Source of the DNA: Candidatus Zixiibacteriota bacterium
GTDB taxonomy: Bacteria; Zixibacteria; MSB-5A5; GN15; PGXB01
NCBI GenBank assembly: GCA_026397505.1
Contig: JAPLUR010000091.1
Coordinates: 1 to 48,013, forward strand
Direction: 5' to 3'
Length of the DNA stretch: 48,013 nucleotides
Positions 18,780-27,240 of this stretch are shown here, one piece after another. Below the pieces are notes generated by a model. It made no database searches, was not told where the DNA came from, and saw only the letters and a program-made list of their open reading frames with translations. Position numbers and translations under genes: made by a program. How positions within the stretch are numbered: the stretch's first letter is position 1; every line of letters starts with the position of its first letter.

Positions 18780-19883
18780 TCATGCAAAAACGGTATCAAG
18801 AATCACCGAAGCCTCGCGGATTACTTTGGCATAGGCTACCGATTCGGAAATGATGGCCTCTTCGATCCGCTGCTCGATGATTTTGTCATATTCCACCATA
18901 AGGGGTTGGGTGATGACCTCCTCGACCGCAAAGCGGGTGTCGAGACCGATGATCAGATCGGTGGGAACGTCATCACAACGCACCAGCGCCGCCCCCAGCG
19001 GACTGAATAGTTCGCCCCGGTTCTGGAAACGATACCCGGCCATCGGGTCCTTGAACTCCTCAAGAGTCAAGATGGTTTTGAGCTGACCGATATGGCAGAT
19101 GATAGCGTTCATTTCGAACGGCGCAAACTCCGCCCAGAGATCGATGAGGTCGTCGTAAGTGAGCGTTCCGGAAACCGCGGTATTGATTTTCTCGGCCGGA
19201 TTGGCGTTGCCGTCACCGTTGATAAGGCAATCGATCACCAGCCCGATTTTATCGGTCTGCAGTTTGAAACCGATGTACCATAAAAGGACCCGAAACTGAG
19301 CAGTGGTGCGGTACTTGAGCGATTTGTAGCTGGCTTTAAGGCCCAGACCGTACTCCGGAACACTGATGGAATGTTTCTGTTCGGTGACCAGCAGTTGTGG
19401 AATTTCGGTTCCCTCGCCTATGGGACGAAGCGAGAAACGAGCGGTGGTACCGGTATCGATATGGAACGGGGTATAGCGGTTGTTGGCCACGGCGGTGGAA
19501 TTGGCGATAATGGCCGAAAGCTCCGGCCGCATCGACTGCCCTTTCTTGATCTCGCGCAGAATGAATTCGGGCATTAGGGCGGGGGCTTTCTGATAGAACA
19601 TATCAACGGTGGTGGCTTTGGAGCCGCCCAGCCGAATACCGGCCAGAGCCAGCTGCCTTTCAAAAGCATCGAGGGGACATCCCGGGGCGGTGGGATCGTA
19701 TTCCGAGGTATCCAAAAGCTCGCTTAAGGTCATGCCGCGCGTTTCCGCCTCGAGATAGGTTTCCTTGTCAACTTTGATTTCGGCCGTGCGGCTCAAGTCG
19801 ACCGGGCCCGAGAGTTCTCTCTGCGCCAGGTCGGAATACTCCCGCGCGACAATTGCTGATTGTGCAAATTTATTAAAATCCAC
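18780..19883 (-). CDS. HK97-fold major capsid protein
   Basis: This 367-residue protein has the layout of an HK97-fold capsid protein. It has a helical N-terminal arm (EYSDLAQRELSGP), a central GIRLGGSKATTVDMFYQ region and a C-terminal helical and strand region (EYDKIIEQRIEEAIISESVAYAKVIREASVILD) typical of the P/A-domain end of major capsid proteins. The start is GTG 19883 with AGGAGG six bases upstream. It lies between a decoration-like gene and a propeller gene, the usual place for a capsid gene. Function: shell assembly around DNA or other cargo. Confidence 0.75.
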   Translation of the reverse strand: MDFNKFAQSAIVAREYSDLAQRELSGPVDLSRTAEIKVDKETYLEAETRGMTLSELLDTSEYDPTAPGCPLDAFERQLALAGIRLGGSKATTVDMFYQKAPALMPEFILREIKKGQSMRPELSAIIANSTAVANNRYTPFHIDTGTTARFSLRPIGEGTEIPQLLVTEQKHSISVPEYGLGLKASYKSLKYRTTAQFRVLLWYIGFKLQTDKIGLVIDCLINGDGNANPAEKINTAVSGTLTYDDLIDLWAEFAPFEMNAIICHIGQLKTILTLEEFKDPMAGYRFQNRGELFSPLGAALVRCDDVPTDLIIGLDTRFAVEEVITQPLMVEYDKIIEQRIEEAIISESVAYAKVIREASVILDTVFA

Positions 19884-19895
19884 GGTCTTCCTCCT

Positions 19896-20318
19896 TTAAT
19901 TTAGAAGTATGGTGCAATCGGTGGTACTATTGACTTCCAGCACCGTGCCGCGGGCGACATTCCCGCCGGCCGGGTCATATCCGGTCAGAACCGGAGCCTG
20001 GCGCACCGTGCCGCCGGTGCCGCCGACCACACGGTTCCCGACCACCGGATAGGTGGCCGAAATGGACAGGCGGCAAATACCGCCGATCTGTACGGTGGCA
20101 ACCCGTTTGCCGTTGTCGACATCGGTGAGCGTGAGGGTGATCAATTTCCCCAGTAGGATCGAGCCGGAACCGCAGGGACCAACCGTATAGTTGCCGTTGA
20201 GGGTCGCCGCCTTTCCGATGTCGGCGTCTTTCAAATCATCGACTCCCCCGGTCTGCGAAATTTTGAACGAGGCCAGCACCGGCGCGATGGTTTCCAGATT
20301 TTGTTCTCTTACACTCAT
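19896..20318 (-). CDS. Head decoration-like protein
   Basis: This small 140-residue protein is rich in Gly, Val, Thr and Ser. Its repeated short beta segments (LITLTLTDVDNGK, ARGTVLEVNSTTDCTILLN) resemble capsid cement/decoration proteins that bind the outside of the shell. It immediately precedes the capsid gene, as such genes usually do. It starts at ATG 20318 with AAGGAG upstream. Confidence 0.5.
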   Translation of the reverse strand: MSVREQNLETIAPVLASFKISQTGGVDDLKDADIGKAATLNGNYTVGPCGSGSILLGKLITLTLTDVDNGKRVATVQIGGICRLSISATYPVVGNRVVGGTGGTVRQAPVLTGYDPAGGNVARGTVLEVNSTTDCTILLN

Positions 20319-20397
20319 ATCATCTCCTTATAGTTTATCCTTGTTTAATAAGGCCGGGCCGAAACCCGCATGGCCGCAAGGGGCATAAGCCCCGCGC

Positions 20398-20811
20398 TCA
20401 AATTTTGTGTTCTGTCCAGTCTTTCTGCTGACCGGCGGCGGACCTGAAGGTCAGGTACTTGAAACTGGCCGGGAAATTGCTCCGAAAGCGGGCTGCCACT
20501 CTACCGTACAGCCGCACCAGTTCTTTGGCTTCAATCTGTTCCAGATCGTCCGCCAAGGATGCCGCCAGGTCCATATCATCGGGATCTTTGCGGCAGGCCA
20601 GATTGGCTTTGAGCATTCCGACAATCCTGTTGCGGTAATCATCTTTAATGGTCATGAGTTCCGCTTTCATCTTCTCCAGCCGGCCGCAGACCGGCGTCAT
20701 CTCTTTGAGCAACTCCTGCAGAGCGTCAAAGTCGATCAGCTCCACGGCATCACGGCTCAGACATTCGCGGTAACTGTTTATGGTTGCTTCATCGAATTTT
20801 ACTGGATTCAC
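20398..20811 (-). CDS. Helical phage-cluster protein, unknown
   Basis: This 137-residue, predominantly helical protein (DALQELLKEMTPVCGRLEKMK...DDLEQIEAKELVRLYGRV) has no recognised motif. It starts with GTG 20811, overlapping the stop of the upstream membrane protein in GTGA, so translation is probably coupled. It could be a scaffold or chaperone by position between protease and decoration genes, but nothing in the sequence proves this. Confidence 0.5.
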   Translation of the reverse strand: MNPVKFDEATINSYRECLSRDAVELIDFDALQELLKEMTPVCGRLEKMKAELMTIKDDYRNRIVGMLKANLACRKDPDDMDLAASLADDLEQIEAKELVRLYGRVAARFRSNFPASFKYLTFRSAAGQQKDWTEHKI

Positions 20812-21113
20812 TTTCCTCTCCTCTGTTCGGTCAGGTAGAATTCTATTCGGGTCAACCGTGAGTCGATATTGTTCCTGAATTCAAAAAACTCATCCTTGCT
20901 GACTCTTCCCTCTTTAATGACAACCTCAATTCGGGCCAGTCTTTTGTCCAGCGCTTCGACCAAAACTGTTTCGGCCTTTTCGGCCAGTTGCACTTTGATA
21001 CTTCCAATGGTCGTGAAATAGGCGGCCGACATTCCCAAAAGGGCCATGACAAAATTGAAAATGGGGCGGTTGAGCAGGGCTGCCCAGCTGATTTTGCCGT
21101 TGCCGTTTTCCAT
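20808..21113 (-). CDS. Small membrane protein with coiled-coil tail
   Basis: This 101-residue protein has one hydrophobic segment near the N-terminus (FNFVMALLGMSAAYFTTI) and a charged coiled-coil tail (VEALDKRLARIEVVIKEG...RLTRIEFYL). The form resembles XhlA-like or spanin/holin accessory proteins. It overlaps the downstream gene by GTGA and follows the protease fusion gene by three bases. Confidence 0.5.
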   Translation of the reverse strand: MENGNGKISWAALLNRPIFNFVMALLGMSAAYFTTIGSIKVQLAEKAETVLVEALDKRLARIEVVIKEGRVSKDEFFEFRNNIDSRLTRIEFYLTEQRRGK

Positions 21114-21116
21114 GGG

Positions 21117-22946
21117 TCACCTGCTTTCGACCTTTTCGATATCGAGTTGGTAGAAAAGATATTTTCGCTCTCCGCGGGAAACGGCCGGGCGGAGAATGAA
21201 TCTCCCCCGGAAATATCCATCCATACTTAATACAGCGCTGTCGCCATGCCTTTCCTGCTCCAGCAGATGACCGGAACCATCGACATGATGCAAAGCGGCA
21301 CTATCGCCAATTCTTTTCTCAGCGAAAAATCGCCGCCCGGAATTCAGTAATGATGAGGAGAAGCGGGGTATAAGCAGAGTCTTCTGTTCACCATTGAGAT
21401 CATCAAATGAAAGGGACAAGTCGTCGCTGTTGGAAAATGAAACATGGTATGTTCCTTCATTTGCTGAGGGCGGCGGGATGGAACAAAGGAGCGACACATC
21501 CGATGGCGCGATGGATTGTCCCAGGCAATGGCACAGACGAGGATGCGTCAACTGAATGCGGCCGTCTTCAAATTTCAATGAGCGAGTCTCTATTTCAACC
21601 GTTTCGCCGGCAGATATTTCCCGAGCGGATACAATCGGCTCGGCAAGGGGTAGAAGTTTATCGCCATACCGGCAGGTAAGGTGATATTTGAATTGCCTGC
21701 CATGCTTCTCCCTTTCCGATATGATCGCCGGAAACAAACGATTGAAAGTAAATAGGAATCTTTCATTGGAATCGTTATCAATGATCTCCGCCCCGAAACG
21801 GGTGCCGCATTTTTCTATCGCGGCTTCAAGATTCTCGTTGTCGGTTTCTGTCACGGGAATCAGAAATCCCGGATGATCGGCAAACAACTGTTCGAGTCTT
21901 TTCCTGCGCTCAAGGAACGAACTGTAAGTGTCATCCCCACTTTCGGCGGAAAAAATATCAGATACTTTCAGATCCAGATGCCGGACAGTCGATTTTTTGT
22001 CTTGCAGGTATTTATTGAGTTCTTCAACCGACTGGCGCTCCTTCCCCCGATAACCTATAATGCGGCAGGGGAGGTGATAGTCATCCTCAGGAAACGACAG
22101 GGAATGAAGAAAATCGATGAGGCGGCGGCTTTCCATCGCCGAGCCAGGAGCATCGCGCAGTACAATCCGGCCCTTTTCCTTGCTCAGTATAATCGGTATC
22201 GATTCATAGGCGGGCATAACCAGATATTTATGACTTTGTTCGAGCAGCCGGATATCCCAGATTCTCTTCACCGTTGGTTCTTTTCGGGGCGGTGCCGGTG
22301 ATTTATCGATAGCCTCTTTACCTTTGGTGAACGCCAGATCTTTGGTGATAGCAGTGTCCGAAACCGAGCCGCGATAAACCAGCGATGTTTCGAGCACCTT
22401 CTCAATCCGGCGATAATTGAAGTAGGCCTCTTTCTTTTCGCCGCTTTCGGTATCGTAGGTGATAAAGGGGCGATGCCGGCATTCGCGAATATCCGCCCCG
22501 CAGATAGAGCATTCGGGGAAACTGAAAATGAAACTGATGGAGCATTCCTTATAGATGCCGCCATCGATATTCCGGCGCAGTTCCTCGCCCGGTTCGGAAT
22601 TTTTCAGCCAGTAGAAATATGCCTTGACCCAGTTGGCGCCGTCGCGGGCAACCGGCTCGGCATGGAAATTACGGGCAATAGGCAGACTATCTTTCCGATG
22701 GCCGATCAGAACCGGCGCATCGATAAGAAGATTTATCAATTGAGGATGCTCGTCGGCGGGAAAACAGCCGCCGTAGCTGTTAACCCGGTCAGAGACAATG
22801 TACATGGTGCGGATATTGATATCATCCGGCGCAAGCGGCTCCGGCGGCCGGATATTGCCGTTGAGCTTATCAATGAGACCGGCCGGTATCGGCGAGTCGC
22901 TTGCCAATAATGATGCTGTGATTTTTCCTATCAGGTTTTCCATCAT
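21117..22946 (-). CDS. Prohead-protease-like protein fused to DNA-ligase-like domains
   Basis: This protein has 609 residues. Residues ~45-165 look like a prohead protease: His83 in LIGHRKD, Ser136 in KECSISF, and a Cys/His knuckle (CSICGADIRECRH, 146-158). Residues ~228-475 follow the layout of an ATP-dependent DNA ligase: a domain with VRHLDLKVSDIFS and ERRKRLEQL like the ligase D.L..pl..RR..L segment, then an OB-fold-like GETVEIETRSLKFEDGR. The KxDG lysine motif is not visible. Residues ~498-600 may resemble the LigD phosphoesterase domain (LSLSFDDLNG, GYFRGRFIL). ATG 22946 or 22943 follows GGAGG. Confidence 0.55.
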   Translation of the reverse strand: MMENLIGKITASLLASDSPIPAGLIDKLNGNIRPPEPLAPDDINIRTMYIVSDRVNSYGGCFPADEHPQLINLLIDAPVLIGHRKDSLPIARNFHAEPVARDGANWVKAYFYWLKNSEPGEELRRNIDGGIYKECSISFIFSFPECSICGADIRECRHRPFITYDTESGEKKEAYFNYRRIEKVLETSLVYRGSVSDTAITKDLAFTKGKEAIDKSPAPPRKEPTVKRIWDIRLLEQSHKYLVMPAYESIPIILSKEKGRIVLRDAPGSAMESRRLIDFLHSLSFPEDDYHLPCRIIGYRGKERQSVEELNKYLQDKKSTVRHLDLKVSDIFSAESGDDTYSSFLERRKRLEQLFADHPGFLIPVTETDNENLEAAIEKCGTRFGAEIIDNDSNERFLFTFNRLFPAIISEREKHGRQFKYHLTCRYGDKLLPLAEPIVSAREISAGETVEIETRSLKFEDGRIQLTHPRLCHCLGQSIAPSDVSLLCSIPPPSANEGTYHVSFSNSDDLSLSFDDLNGEQKTLLIPRFSSSLLNSGRRFFAEKRIGDSAALHHVDGSGHLLEQERHGDSAVLSMDGYFRGRFILRPAVSRGERKYLFYQLDIEKVESR

Positions 22947-22952
22947 ACCTCC

Positions 22953-22981
22953 ATTATAAAAGAGGGGGGGGGTGGGGAAAT
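22953..22981 (-). promoter_or_regulatory. Candidate promoter with a C9 tract in the spacer
   Basis: On the minus strand TATAAT (22958-22953) lies just before the protease-ligase gene. Its spacer contains a run of nine C (G on plus, 22964-22972) plus CCCC. The -35 is weak (ATTTCC or TGATTT depending on spacing). A homopolymer here could change spacing by slippage. Confidence 0.35.
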
Positions 22982-23007
22982 CACCATCGAATCGCTACAA
23001 AAATTGC
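22979..23007 (-). repeat. 29-bp dispersed element, copy 1
   Basis: It starts AATCACCATCG on plus and ends in an AAAATTGC-like segment. The same 11-bp core recurs at 26006 and 32943, each 30-60 bases upstream of a minus-strand start codon. It may be a regulator site. Confidence 0.5.
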
Positions 23008-23187
23008 ATGGCCGGTTATGCAAAGCGGTTCATAAACGGTGACAAAAAAGGTTTGGGGCTAACCGGGACGGCCCGAAATGCATTGCCTTTCAATAGATTA
23101 CCGGCCGTGCCGGAACATTGTGCGGCGGCACGCGAGTTGCTCAGGACAAGTATGGTAAATTGGATTGGTTTTTCTAAGAGGAAAAGA

Positions 23188-23307
23188 ATGTTAGTCTATA
23201 AGGCAAAAAAAAGATTTTCATTCAAATGGATTATGGCCGGTATCATTTTTGTTGCCGTTCTTTGTATCACTTTTAATGATCTGTACGGCGCCGGTCTTCC
23301 ATTCTGA
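23188..23307 (+). CDS. Possible 39-aa single-helix membrane peptide
   Basis: ATG 23188 is preceded by AAGAGGA at good spacing. It encodes a basic start (MLVYKAKKRF) and one hydrophobic helix (WIMAGIIFVAVLCITF). A longer frame from 22972 has no ribosome-binding site. It is antisense to the phage cluster, in the 424-base gap between the protease-ligase and terminase genes, and is the only coding signal seen there. Confidence 0.3.
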   Translation: MLVYKAKKRFSFKWIMAGIIFVAVLCITFNDLYGAGLPF

Positions 23308-23334
23308 CAGTGTCTTAAGAAAAGCTCCTGCTTG

Positions 23335-23372
23335 AAAAGGTCTGTATCCGCCTGCGTGGATGCGGGCCTTTT
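23335..23372. terminator. Bidirectional terminator after the terminase gene
   Basis: AAAAGG...ATCC pairs with GGAT...CCTTTT. The minus strand ends in CCTTTT right after the terminase stop, and the plus strand ends in CCTTTTATATTTT. This separates portal-terminase from the rest of the cluster. Confidence 0.6.
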
Positions 23373-24717
23373 ATATTTTCCCCACGCGGGGGCCGATCAT
23401 GGGGGCATCCCGTTTATGCAACGGCCATAAAGCCAGCGCCAGAGCCATCAGGCTGTCGCAGGTGTTGTTATCATCCCAGCGGGCGGCACGAAGTTCTTCC
23501 TCCAGCGACCATACCCGGCCGTTATCATCAGGCAATTCCCAGCGATGATACTTGATTTTCCCCATACTGTGAAACAATTCCAGGTTGGTCAGCAATTCCG
23601 CTTTGGTCTTGGGCGTGAATATGACGGCCATCGGATTAAGGTCGGCCAGTTGCGAGACAACCACATCCCCCAGGCCCGTGCCATCGATAATCAGCCTCCC
23701 CGGATATTGCTGCTGGCGGTTGCGGATTTTCGCAATGATTATATTCCAGTCCCATTTCTTGATTCGCGTAAGAGCCTTCACGGTGCAAATGCCATTCTGA
23801 AGCTCGACCGTGATACCGACCGTGGCGGTTATTTTGCGGGCCAGGTCCCACCCGGTTATGAGTAATCTGTTTTTTGAATCGGTTCCGGTCTGATTCTCTT
23901 CCGCTTGGCCTGGCAAAAGGGCGGCATCGACATATTTTCCGGCGATTATTTCTCCGCCGGAATCGACAAACTGCCCCAAGATATTCTGCGCCACCCGTTT
24001 ATCGCTGAGATATTTTAGTTGCATGTCGAGGTACTCCGAGGAGATATGGCAATTTTCGCGTGAGTCTCCCGACTGCACGTAGGCATCTTCGGGACGTTCT
24101 TTCAATTCCAGCATCTTACGGTAGAACCAGTTGCGGCCGTTGGGAGTGGAAACCAGGTCGAGTTTTCCCTTACGGTCCGCCAACCGCATCTTGACCACAT
24201 CATTGATAACATATTCGGCGTCGTCATCAAAGGCGACCTCATCATAAAGGAAATAATCATAGTCGTTACCCAGAAGGTATTGACCCCGGTGCTGGGTGGA
24301 GCGGGCCTCAATTATCGCGCCGTTACCGAGGAAAATTCGCGGGTATGGAGTAACGGTTACTTTCTTGACCAGCCCCTCGATGCGGCAGGTGCCGTTGAGA
24401 ATGCGGAGCACCGTGTTGAAAATGATTCGGGCCTGATCAAGGGTGATACTGGCGGTCACGATATGGTAACGGCGAAAGCGATCGTAGCGAAGGCCGCGAA
24501 TACGGAAGAGGGCATGATGAATGATCTTAATGGCCGAGGCAAACGATTTTCCCCAGCGATTGCCGGTCACCAGAAGATTCTCGGCTTTGGTACTGCCGGC
24601 CAACCATCTTTCCTGCCCGGGGTGCGGCGTGATGCAGAGAAATTGCCGGGCAAAAAAGGGGATATCCCGGATGGCCTGTCGCCAGTCGTCGGAAGTGAAT
24701 ATCTTTTCTATATTAAA
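23371..24717 (-). CDS. Terminase large subunit (ATPase-nuclease), start uncertain
   Basis: This is the packaging motor. The ATPase half has a Q-motif (TPHPGQERWL), a Walker A variant (GNRWGKS), a Walker B segment (YFLYDEVAF) and STPNG coupling. The nuclease half has GWDLAR, IIDGTGLGD and a terminal DSLMALALAL, giving the acidic RNase-H-like residues. The first canonical start codon in frame is TTG 24603, which lies after the conserved Q-motif. The frame is open to 24717, just after a TGA at 24718-24720, with no ATG, GTG or TTG, and overlaps the portal stop in the -1 frame. A near-slippery TTTAATA lies at the overlap. Non-canonical initiation, frameshifting or a sequence error are all possible. 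Confidence 0.85.
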   Translation of the reverse strand, partial: FNIEKIFTSDDWRQAIRDIPFFARQFLCITPHPGQERWLAGSTKAENLLVTGNRWGKSFASAIKIIHHALFRIRGLRYDRFRRYHIVTASITLDQARIIFNTVLRILNGTCRIEGLVKKVTVTPYPRIFLGNGAIIEARSTQHRGQYLLGNDYDYFLYDEVAFDDDAEYVINDVVKMRLADRKGKLDLVSTPNGRNWFYRKMLELKERPEDAYVQSGDSRENCHISSEYLDMQLKYLSDKRVAQNILGQFVDSGGEIIAGKYVDAALLPGQAEENQTGTDSKNRLLITGWDLARKITATVGITVELQNGICTVKALTRIKKWDWNIIIAKIRNRQQQYPGRLIIDGTGLGDVVVSQLADLNPMAVIFTPKTKAELLTNLELFHSMGKIKYHRWELPDDNGRVWSLEEELRAARWDDNNTCDSLMALALALWPLHKRDAPMIGPRVGKI

Positions 24718-25949
24718 TCACCGGCCGCGCCGACCGCCGTATCTTTCGATATCAATCCGGCGGTGTACAGCTTGATGACATTATCGACTCTGGTCTTGCC
24801 GATTTCGGCCCGGTCCGACTCCAGATAAGTGAAGGTATTGTCGAAACTGAAGCGGCACCGGGCATCGATATTTCTCAGGGCCAACTCCATATTCCCCAGC
24901 CACTCGAGAAAGCGAGCCGTCTGGCGCTGGACCGAGATAACCTGACGCATCACCAGATCATATTTGAATTGCGCCCAGTTATGCGTGGTGCCATAGCTGT
25001 ACCCGAGCATGAATGGCGCCAGGTTGGTGCCGGAACAAATTTCCTCGACCATGGCGCGGTGATTTAAAAACCAGGTGTTGCCCACGCCGGTAATATTGGT
25101 CGGCCCGATATACTCGACCTTCACATTATCCCAGGTGACCGGATTATCCTCCGGCTCGCAGTCTTTGATCATCTCCACGGTTTCATCGAAATACTCGTTG
25201 ATCCGGCCGACAAAGGATTCATCGGTTTCGCCGGCCATCTTTTCGGGCGGAGTGATTTTGACATGCAAGCGATGATACCCGGCGTTGTGTGAGGTTCGCC
25301 GCATATCATCAACCAGCTGCTGTTCGATATAGGCGACAAAAGGCACAGCGCTCAGGATGGAATTACCCAGGCCCTTCTGAATATCGGTGTTCAGGCCGAA
25401 ATAATAAAAATCATCGCCCTCAATCTTGATATCTCCGGTTTCTGTTTTCAAAACCAGATAATCCCCACCTTTGTCGGAAACGCGAACAATATATGAGGGA
25501 TCAATTGGCTGGAAATAATCTATTCCGCCGCAGTCGGGACTCATTATCACAAATCCGCAGAAAGCCCCATCGGTATAAAGTGAACTGAAAAAGAACGGCA
25601 GGAATGACTCCAGTCCGCCCATTTGCCGCCCCTGGAGCGTGTACAGGCGGAGAGCGAGTTGCTCAAGATACTCCTGTGCCTCCGCCTGCTGCATTTCCGG
25701 AATATTGCCGATCAACTCGAATTGTCCCGGCGCTGATGATAGACGACTCCAGGTCCAGATGCAGGCATTCAAGAGGGGGATATTGTCTCTCAGAAACCGG
25801 TAGAGTTCGATTCGAAATTTCTGGGGACAATAATCGTTCCGGCTCCAGACCAGCCGCCGTGTCGCTGACCCGGAGCGACTGATGGCTGATTCTACCGGCA
25901 GAGAAGCCTTTTTGGCCCGGATAATTTCCGATGATTTCAATCTGTCCAT
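24708..25949 (-). CDS. Phage portal protein
   Basis: This 413-residue protein has the portal layout: a helical entry region (IPLLNACIWTWSRLSSAPG), an EYLEQLALRLY helix, a clip/stem region (GLNTDIQKGLGNSILSAVPFVAYIEQQLVDDMRR), a wing with EEICSGTNLAPFMLGYSYG and a crown-like C-terminal helix. Portals form the dodecameric DNA gate at the capsid vertex. The frame extends to 26006, but the start at ATG 25949 follows AAAGGAAAG and begins MDRLKSSEIIRAKKASL. Here the portal gene precedes the terminase gene; usual phage order is the reverse. Confidence 0.75.
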   Translation of the reverse strand: MDRLKSSEIIRAKKASLPVESAISRSGSATRRLVWSRNDYCPQKFRIELYRFLRDNIPLLNACIWTWSRLSSAPGQFELIGNIPEMQQAEAQEYLEQLALRLYTLQGRQMGGLESFLPFFFSSLYTDGAFCGFVIMSPDCGGIDYFQPIDPSYIVRVSDKGGDYLVLKTETGDIKIEGDDFYYFGLNTDIQKGLGNSILSAVPFVAYIEQQLVDDMRRTSHNAGYHRLHVKITPPEKMAGETDESFVGRINEYFDETVEMIKDCEPEDNPVTWDNVKVEYIGPTNITGVGNTWFLNHRAMVEEICSGTNLAPFMLGYSYGTTHNWAQFKYDLVMRQVISVQRQTARFLEWLGNMELALRNIDARCRFSFDNTFTYLESDRAEIGKTRVDNVIKLYTAGLISKDTAVGAAGDLI

Positions 25950-26325
25950 AATTTTACACTTTCCTTTAATGGTTATTTCTTCTCTTGAAAGTAAGATCCT
26001 GTCCAAATCACCATCGGTTTACCTACGATTTTGCTTTGGAAGCAGAAATTGGATGGAGAATCGGCGGCAGTCGTTATTGAAAATAATTCCATATAGGTGT
26101 AATCATTTCAACAAGATAGACATTTCCTGTTAAATTATTGCACGATTTTGCAGATTATTCGTTCGCATCCCTTTTTATAAACTTTATTGAAGAACTTATT
26201 TATTGTCGGAGAATGACTTACGCTCAATATTCTTATTTTGCGGAAGGGTACTATAATTGCTTGCATTATTAATGAGTAATTATATTTAGAATATTAATGA
26301 GACTTTTATAGAGCGAGGATTGACT
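25950..26325. other. AT-rich intergenic region at the phage-cluster boundary
   Basis: This divergent gap separates the portal gene (minus) and the PEP-CTERM gene (plus). It holds the dispersed element at 26006-26034 and an AT-rich stretch 26130-26310 without a clear TTGACA-type promoter. No gene or attachment-site repeat was recognised. Confidence 0.6.
26006..26034 (-). repeat. 29-bp dispersed element, copy 2
   Basis: It has the same AATCACCATCG core as at 22979 and 32943, ending GATTTTGC. It lies 56 bases upstream of the portal start. Confidence 0.5.
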
Positions 26326-27078
26326 ATGAAAAAAGGTTTGATAATGGTGGCTTTCTTGAGCCTCTTTATGTTTGCAGGAAATTCCGGTGCATTTGAATAT
26401 AAGCTCGGGTATGATTTTGGGAATCCATTCGATGAAAATAATAATTATAGTCCGGTCTATTATCCTTATCACATTCAAAATTATCCCTCCCCGGGGTATC
26501 TGGGCGAGGGAGGCGAGAAATTCGACCTTGAGGGGATCCATTTCGGCATTTCGGGAGATATGGTTCATGTCGCCTTAGTTAATTCTTTTGGCTTGGCTGC
26601 GACTTCCTCCGCATGGCATCAGACCTACAACCTCGGCGATATATTTTTCGGTTTTGACGGCAGCAGCACCAGCTACGCCATCGATCCATTTACCCGGGAG
26701 CTTTATGCTGTCAACAGTTATGATGGTATCTACAATCTTCCCGGTTCCTATTATGGCAATTCTTATGTGAGAACCACGGTGGGAGCTTACAATGTGACTT
26801 CCGGAACGAATCTCGGGACTGTCAATCATGAATACACCATGTGGCAGGGTTTGGAGACAAACCCGATGCAGGGCAGCGGCGACACCTGGGTCATGGAATT
26901 CTCTTTTAACCGCAGTCTGATTGATATGGCCGGCATGAGAACAATATCTTTCCACAATACCCTTGGTTGCGGAAATGATCTGATGAATAAGACATTTACG
27001 GTTGTGCCGGAGCCGGGCACACTTCTCCTGTTTGGTCTGGGTTTGCTTGGTTCGATGGCAATTCGCAAAAAAGATTGA
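26326..27078 (+). CDS. PEP-CTERM sorted exported protein
   Basis: This 250-residue protein has a signal peptide (MKKGLIMVAFLSLFMF...SGA) and a C-terminal PEP-CTERM signal: VPEPGT, a hydrophobic helix (LLLFGLGLLGSMAI) and a basic end (RKKD). Such proteins are cut and moved to the surface by exosortases, usually in EPS-producing bacteria. The body is Gly/Tyr/Asn-rich and unassigned. Start ATG 26326 follows GAGCGAGGA. The exosortase in this window is type H, which recognises a different signal, so this protein needs another exosortase elsewhere. Confidence 0.85.
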   Translation: MKKGLIMVAFLSLFMFAGNSGAFEYKLGYDFGNPFDENNNYSPVYYPYHIQNYPSPGYLGEGGEKFDLEGIHFGISGDMVHVALVNSFGLAATSSAWHQTYNLGDIFFGFDGSSTSYAIDPFTRELYAVNSYDGIYNLPGSYYGNSYVRTTVGAYNVTSGTNLGTVNHEYTMWQGLETNPMQGSGDTWVMEFSFNRSLIDMAGMRTISFHNTLGCGNDLMNKTFTVVPEPGTLLLFGLGLLGSMAIRKKD

Positions 27079-27101
27079 ACTTTCCATTCGAATAATTCAT
27101 G

Positions 27102-27126
27102 GCCCGGCGATTGCCGGGCTTTTTTT
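27102..27126 (+). terminator. Intrinsic terminator
   Basis: GCCCGGC pairs with GCCGGGC around GATT, followed by seven T. It ends the PEP-CTERM gene. Confidence 0.9.
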
Positions 27127-27140
27127 ATATTTTCAAAACC

Positions 27141-27168
27141 TTGACATCATGGTTTTTTTTTATATTTT
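27141..27168 (+). promoter_or_regulatory. Candidate sigma70 promoter
   Basis: TTGACA at 27141-27146 and TATTTT at 27163-27168 are 16 bases apart, upstream of the TPR lipoprotein gene. Confidence 0.5.
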
Positions 27169-27240
27169 CTGATTATTCCTGATATTCTGCAATCAGAATG
27201 AAGCACGGAATGCTGTTTGGACTATTTAGCAAGGAAGCCA

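Noticed and set aside
12500-26100. Intact prophage with attachment sites
   Set aside because: No integrase and no direct repeats flanking the cluster were seen.
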